Shown: in pieces, positions 20,902 to 27,563 of the stretch
Layout: every line of letters starts with the position of its first letter
How positions within the stretch are numbered: position 1 is the stretch's first letter
DNA from: Intoshia linei
Lineage: Eukaryota; Orthonectida; Rhopaluridae
Length of the DNA stretch: 27,563 nt
Reading direction: 5' to 3'
NCBI GenBank assembly: GCA_001642005.1
Contig: LWCA01000431.1
Location: forward strand, 1-27,563
Made by a program: the position numbers and the translations under genes
Notes under the pieces: generated by a model
What the model was told of the DNA's origin: nothing
Database searches by the model: none
The model's input: only the letters and a program-made list of their open reading frames with translations

Positions 20902-21102
20902 TTAATTTCTTTCGCATCTGGGCAAGCAGGGTAACATTTTGCGATAAAAGCTATCGCGATGCGTTTCTGTTATATTTTCAAAGGCAGATGAAATTTTTAT
21001 TTTAAGTTGTAATTCAGTTTAAACGCATGCGCGTTTTACCAAATTTTTCCATACGCTGAAAATGTTTTCTATTGGATTAAGAAATGGGGGAATAAGGGGG
21101 AA
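20902..21102 (-). pseudogene. Second Tc1/mariner transposase fragment, frameshifted
   Basis: Minus strand: LPPYSP, a frame change, then FLNPIENIFSVWKNLVKR, a TAA, and in the same frame ISSAFENITETHRDSFYRKM and LPCLPRCERN. These are the end of the DDE domain and the C-terminus of a mariner-like transposase. It repeats the LPPYSP region of the fragment at 19702-19962, so it is a different copy. Confidence 0.7.
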
Positions 21103-22654
21103 GGTTGATTGAACTGATGCTAATGTTCAATGAAAATTTATTGGAAATTAAGTAAATAAATAAATGTATAAAAATAACAATTTATGGAAATGAGGTTTGT
21201 CATATTATGTTATAATATGTGACAATCATAAAATTAAAATTAAATTTAAAATAATTATTTCCAATAAAAATACAATATCAAAGAAAGTTGCGATCTTTGA
21301 TGTCTCAATAATGGAAAATATTCTTTGATTTATATTTTTATTAGTGGCAATAAATCTATTAGAAAATAATAAATATTTCCATTACATTATTAAAATTAAA
21401 TTAAACAATTAAAAATAAAAATTAAATAATTAAAGAAAATTTGAGTTCATATCTTGAATGCAATAAAAAATAATATTAAAAATCGTAAAAATATTATAAA
21501 TTTTTATCAGTTTATGAGCAATTATTGATGGTACTCAAGCCTCAGATGTACCTAAATCATAGTTAATATTTATTTCCGATGATTACCATCAATTTTATAA
21601 AATCACTATATTAAATGCAAACATGACTATATATAAATAGAGTACAACTATATCATAAATTTAAATTTAAAAAAAATAAGTCTTCAGGGCCAAAACCACA
21701 AATTACCCTTTTTTTTTAATGAAAACCGCCTTAGAATTTAAAAAAAATACAGGTGGTAAAGTTGTATCCTGTTAACAGACACAAAAAATTTCCATCTCAA
21801 TAAGTGACAACTTCACGGTCAAAAAAGCACTTTAGTATTCGTATATTTTTTTTCCGAAATATTTTATTAAAACAAAAAATGTGAAATAATTAACGTTAAA
21901 AAAATATTATTCTGATAGAGCTTATTCTAGTTGATATAAATACAAAATTTCAACCCCAGAAATCAACCATTCATTGTGAAAAATAATTTTTAATTTATTT
22001 TCAATCACTGTTTTTCAAATATTTCGATTAAAATTAAAAATTGAAAATGTAAATATTGATTCTACAATTTCAAAAAAAAATGTGCATTGAATGTCTACAC
22101 ATTTCCGATAAAGAAATATGGGTTGAAATCTATATAATTCATTCATTCGGAATTTTTTTGATTGCTACGAAATTTCAAATCAATTTCAATCTCAAATTCT
22201 TATTTTCAAAATATTTTGTTTAAAATTTAAATTAAAAATACAACAACGAATTGCTTAAAGTAATACAACTTTGTTATTATTATTTTTGTAGTTATTACAA
22301 TCCTTTGCAATATTGGTAAAATTCACCTGAAATATGTTTATAACATTCTGATTCCGTTAATTATTGATACATAATTAGTATTTTTAAGTATTTAGAAAAT
22401 TGGTACTGAATATATATCACATTGAAAATGACAAAATGGTTTTTATAATTTTATTTTTTCTGTAATTTATGCTATTTATGACAATTTTTAGGATTGGACT
22501 GTTTTTACTTTATTTTTAGTATTATACACATTCTGTCTAATAAATTAAAAAAATGGGATAATTGTTTTTAAAATTCTTTACGATTTGAAAGGACTCCTTT
22601 AAATGATTGATAATAGTGAATAGTAGGATTTTTAAGTTAGATTTTCTGTAAATT
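21103..22654. other. AT-rich spacer
   Basis: Very AT-rich, with diffuse self-similar blocks between about 21840 and 22250 (recurring ATTTCAACCC and TTTTCAAA motifs) that may be old tandem or inverted repeats. Short hydrophobic frames bounded by plausible splice sites occur at about 22290-22520, but I could not chain them in phase. Confidence 0.4.
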
Positions 22655-22861
22655 TATTTTTTGGTAGTATAAAAATGTTCCCTCGGTAGAACTAGGCTAC
22701 GGTTTATTTTTTTGGTATAATAACAATGTGCCCTCGGCAGAGCTAGGTGCTGTTTGTACGTAGTACATTACATCAACCTATTATATTAATAAATTTAATT
22801 CAATAGAGTTGAAAATATTTTTGTGATTTGGCCCGAGGGTGAAAAATAGTACCCACCCTGA
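22655..22861. repeat. Tandem ~48-bp repeat with an inverted third copy
   Basis: Two direct units (about 22659-22706 and 22707-22755) share TTTTTTGGTA, ATGT and CCCTCGG followed by AGAACTAGG or AGAGCTAGG. A third, inverted copy at 22830-22861 reads, on the other strand, GGTACTATTTTTCACCCTCGG. The layout could be the remains of a small TIR element. Confidence 0.5.
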
Positions 22862-22900
22862 TTAAACTCATTTGTATATTTATATACATTTATTTTTTAG

Positions 22901-23089
22901 ATTTATTTGATTATTGCTTTATATTTTGTGATCAATGTGTATTACGGCACCAATATTATATATGGACCATATTTCATATCATGCTTCATACTACCTTTTA
23001 TTTGTTGTTATTTTTCAAATAAAACTAGTAAAATTTATTCTCCCTCGATATGGGAAAATTGTTGGAAGTCTGAATATAATAAATTTTAA
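22901..23089 (+). CDS. Orphan terminal exon of an unidentified membrane protein
   Basis: A TTTTTTAG acceptor at 22893-22900 is followed by 62 codons and a stop, with mixed composition unlike the surrounding AT-rich DNA. The product has a hydrophobic stretch (LIIALYFVINVYYG), then YGPYFISCFILPFICCYF and a polar tail SPSIWENCWKSEYNKF. I do not recognise the family. Upstream exons would have to lie in 22260-22860, where a DWTVFTLFL segment at 22492-22518 is one phase-compatible possibility. A second overlapping frame is open too, so the assignment is uncertain. Confidence 0.35.
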   Translation: MYLIIALYFVINVYYGTNIIYGPYFISCFILPFICCYFSNKTSKIYSPSIWENCWKSEYNKF

Positions 23090-23627
23090 AATATATTTCT
23101 ACGATTTGACTTTTAAAACTAAGCGTTGCAAAAAGATTTAATTGTAATGTTGACTTTTTATTTGAATGGTTGATTCTTTTCAATTCAATAATGTATTTAT
23201 TCAATGAATAAATTGATTAAACCAGAATTATAATTAAATCTTTTTAAAGATGATTTACGTTTATCGAAAGAAAAATGAAAATCATCAAATTTAATCGATT
23301 AAACATTAAAACACAAGTTGATAAATAAATTAACAACTTTCGAAGGATTTAAAAATTGTTTCCTCAAAAAGGTATGTAAAAAATAAATAATTTAGTAAGT
23401 TGAAAGTTGGAACCCCTCTGGCGGGCGTACAACCATTTGGAAACCACTGACACATCAAACAATATATTATACACAAATTAACATTGCTTACTATTAAATT
23501 TTTGCAAAATACACTTTTCATTAACTGATTCATAATTTTGATTTTAAAAATTTATAGATTCAAACATGGTAACAAATAAATTGAATTTTATTTGAGGCGC
23601 TAAATTTGTTAAAAAAATTATTAAACT
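23090..23627. other. Spacer upstream of MCM3 with a hAT-like terminus
   Basis: It contains an isolated inverted terminus, TTTGGAAACCACTG, ending at 23449 beside GC-rich GCGGGCGTACAACC. The MCM3 promoter must lie in the last part, but no clear motif is visible. Confidence 0.4.
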
Positions 23628-27289
<3,662 letters not shown>

Positions 27290-27351
27290 ATGGGAATTTG
27301 TAAATTTTGATTAAATTCTATTTATGAATTTGAATTAAAAAATTACTGTGG

Positions 27352-27563
27352 TTAGGTAGGAGTTGGTGTCTTCGGGCGTCCGGCAAAAGATGAAAAACCA
27401 CTGTTTCCATTGTTTCTTTGCTTATTCGGTCGTGCGGAAACGGTATTTGTGCGCCTAGAGTGGTTTACTGCCCGAATCGTACTACAGAGTACCATAATTG
27501 TTCACTACATTAATCTGGCCTTCAAGTGTTATCAACTTTTGTTGTGCGCTTATCTGGTCAGAG
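27352..27563 (-). CDS. 3' end of an unidentified gene running off the right edge
   Basis: GC-richer than the spacer and open on the minus strand. The segment entering from the edge reads SDQISAQQKLITLEGQINVV, likely coiled-coil. The end reads NHSRRTNTVSARPNKQ, then a Gly/Ser/Asn-rich tail SGFSSFAGRPKTPTPT and TAA (27354-27352). The two parts are in different frames. Removing GTACTC...GGGCAG (25 nt, about 27467-27491) joins them in phase; this would be the shortest intron here. The gene converges on MCM3 with 62 nt between stop codons. I do not recognise the protein. Confidence 0.5.

Noticed and set aside
22935-23141. Second overlapping 68-codon frame in the orphan exon region.
   Set aside because: The frame entered from the strong acceptor at 22900 is preferred; both cannot be right, and neither is firm.
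23330-23533. Minus-strand 67-codon frame.
   Set aside because: It overlaps a hAT-like terminus ending at 23449 and shows no family features.

Overview
The window is eukaryotic and very probably metazoan. It is strongly AT-rich, and its protein-coding genes are split by many GT-AG introns, most only 31-50 nt long. The recognisable proteins (a porcupine O-acyltransferase, a tandem protein tyrosine phosphatase of the receptor-PTP type, TMEM62, SFT2, an ORP9/10/11-type oxysterol-binding protein and MCM3) suggest an animal. Tiny introns beside abundant DNA transposons could fit a reduced or parasitic invertebrate lineage, but the sequence alone does not name one. All exon maps were assembled by hand from reading-frame phase and remembered family alignments, with no database search.

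Left third (1-7500): an ORP lipid-transfer gene (+, 5' end off the window) meets a porcupine gene (-) tail to tail, with stop codons 15 nt apart. An SFT2 vesicle-transport gene (-) lies upstream of porcupine. Its start is 94 nt from that of a small membrane-protein gene (+, 7007-7495), so the two may share a bidirectional promoter.

Middle (7600-18650): a 16-exon gene encodes two PTP domains that have both lost their catalytic residues. It is followed by a small orphan exon, a 684-bp hAT MITE, a broken hAT transposase and a 17-exon TMEM62 metallophosphoesterase gene. A piggyBac-like MITE sits in a 955-nt intron of the PTP gene. A hAT MITE carrying a nested foldback MITE sits exactly on a TMEM62 exon/intron junction.

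Right third (18650-27563): about 4.3 kb of mostly transposon debris (a TIR element with 9-bp target duplications, a deleted DD34E mariner, a hAT-like MITE and a second mariner fragment), a possible orphan membrane-protein exon, the complete 12-exon MCM3 gene, and the 3' end of an unidentified minus-strand gene.

The genes are unrelated housekeeping, trafficking or signalling genes and form no pathway. Their main shared feature is compact architecture: short spacers, convergent overlapping 3' ends, one shared promoter region, and transposons confined mostly to a few enlarged introns and gaps.
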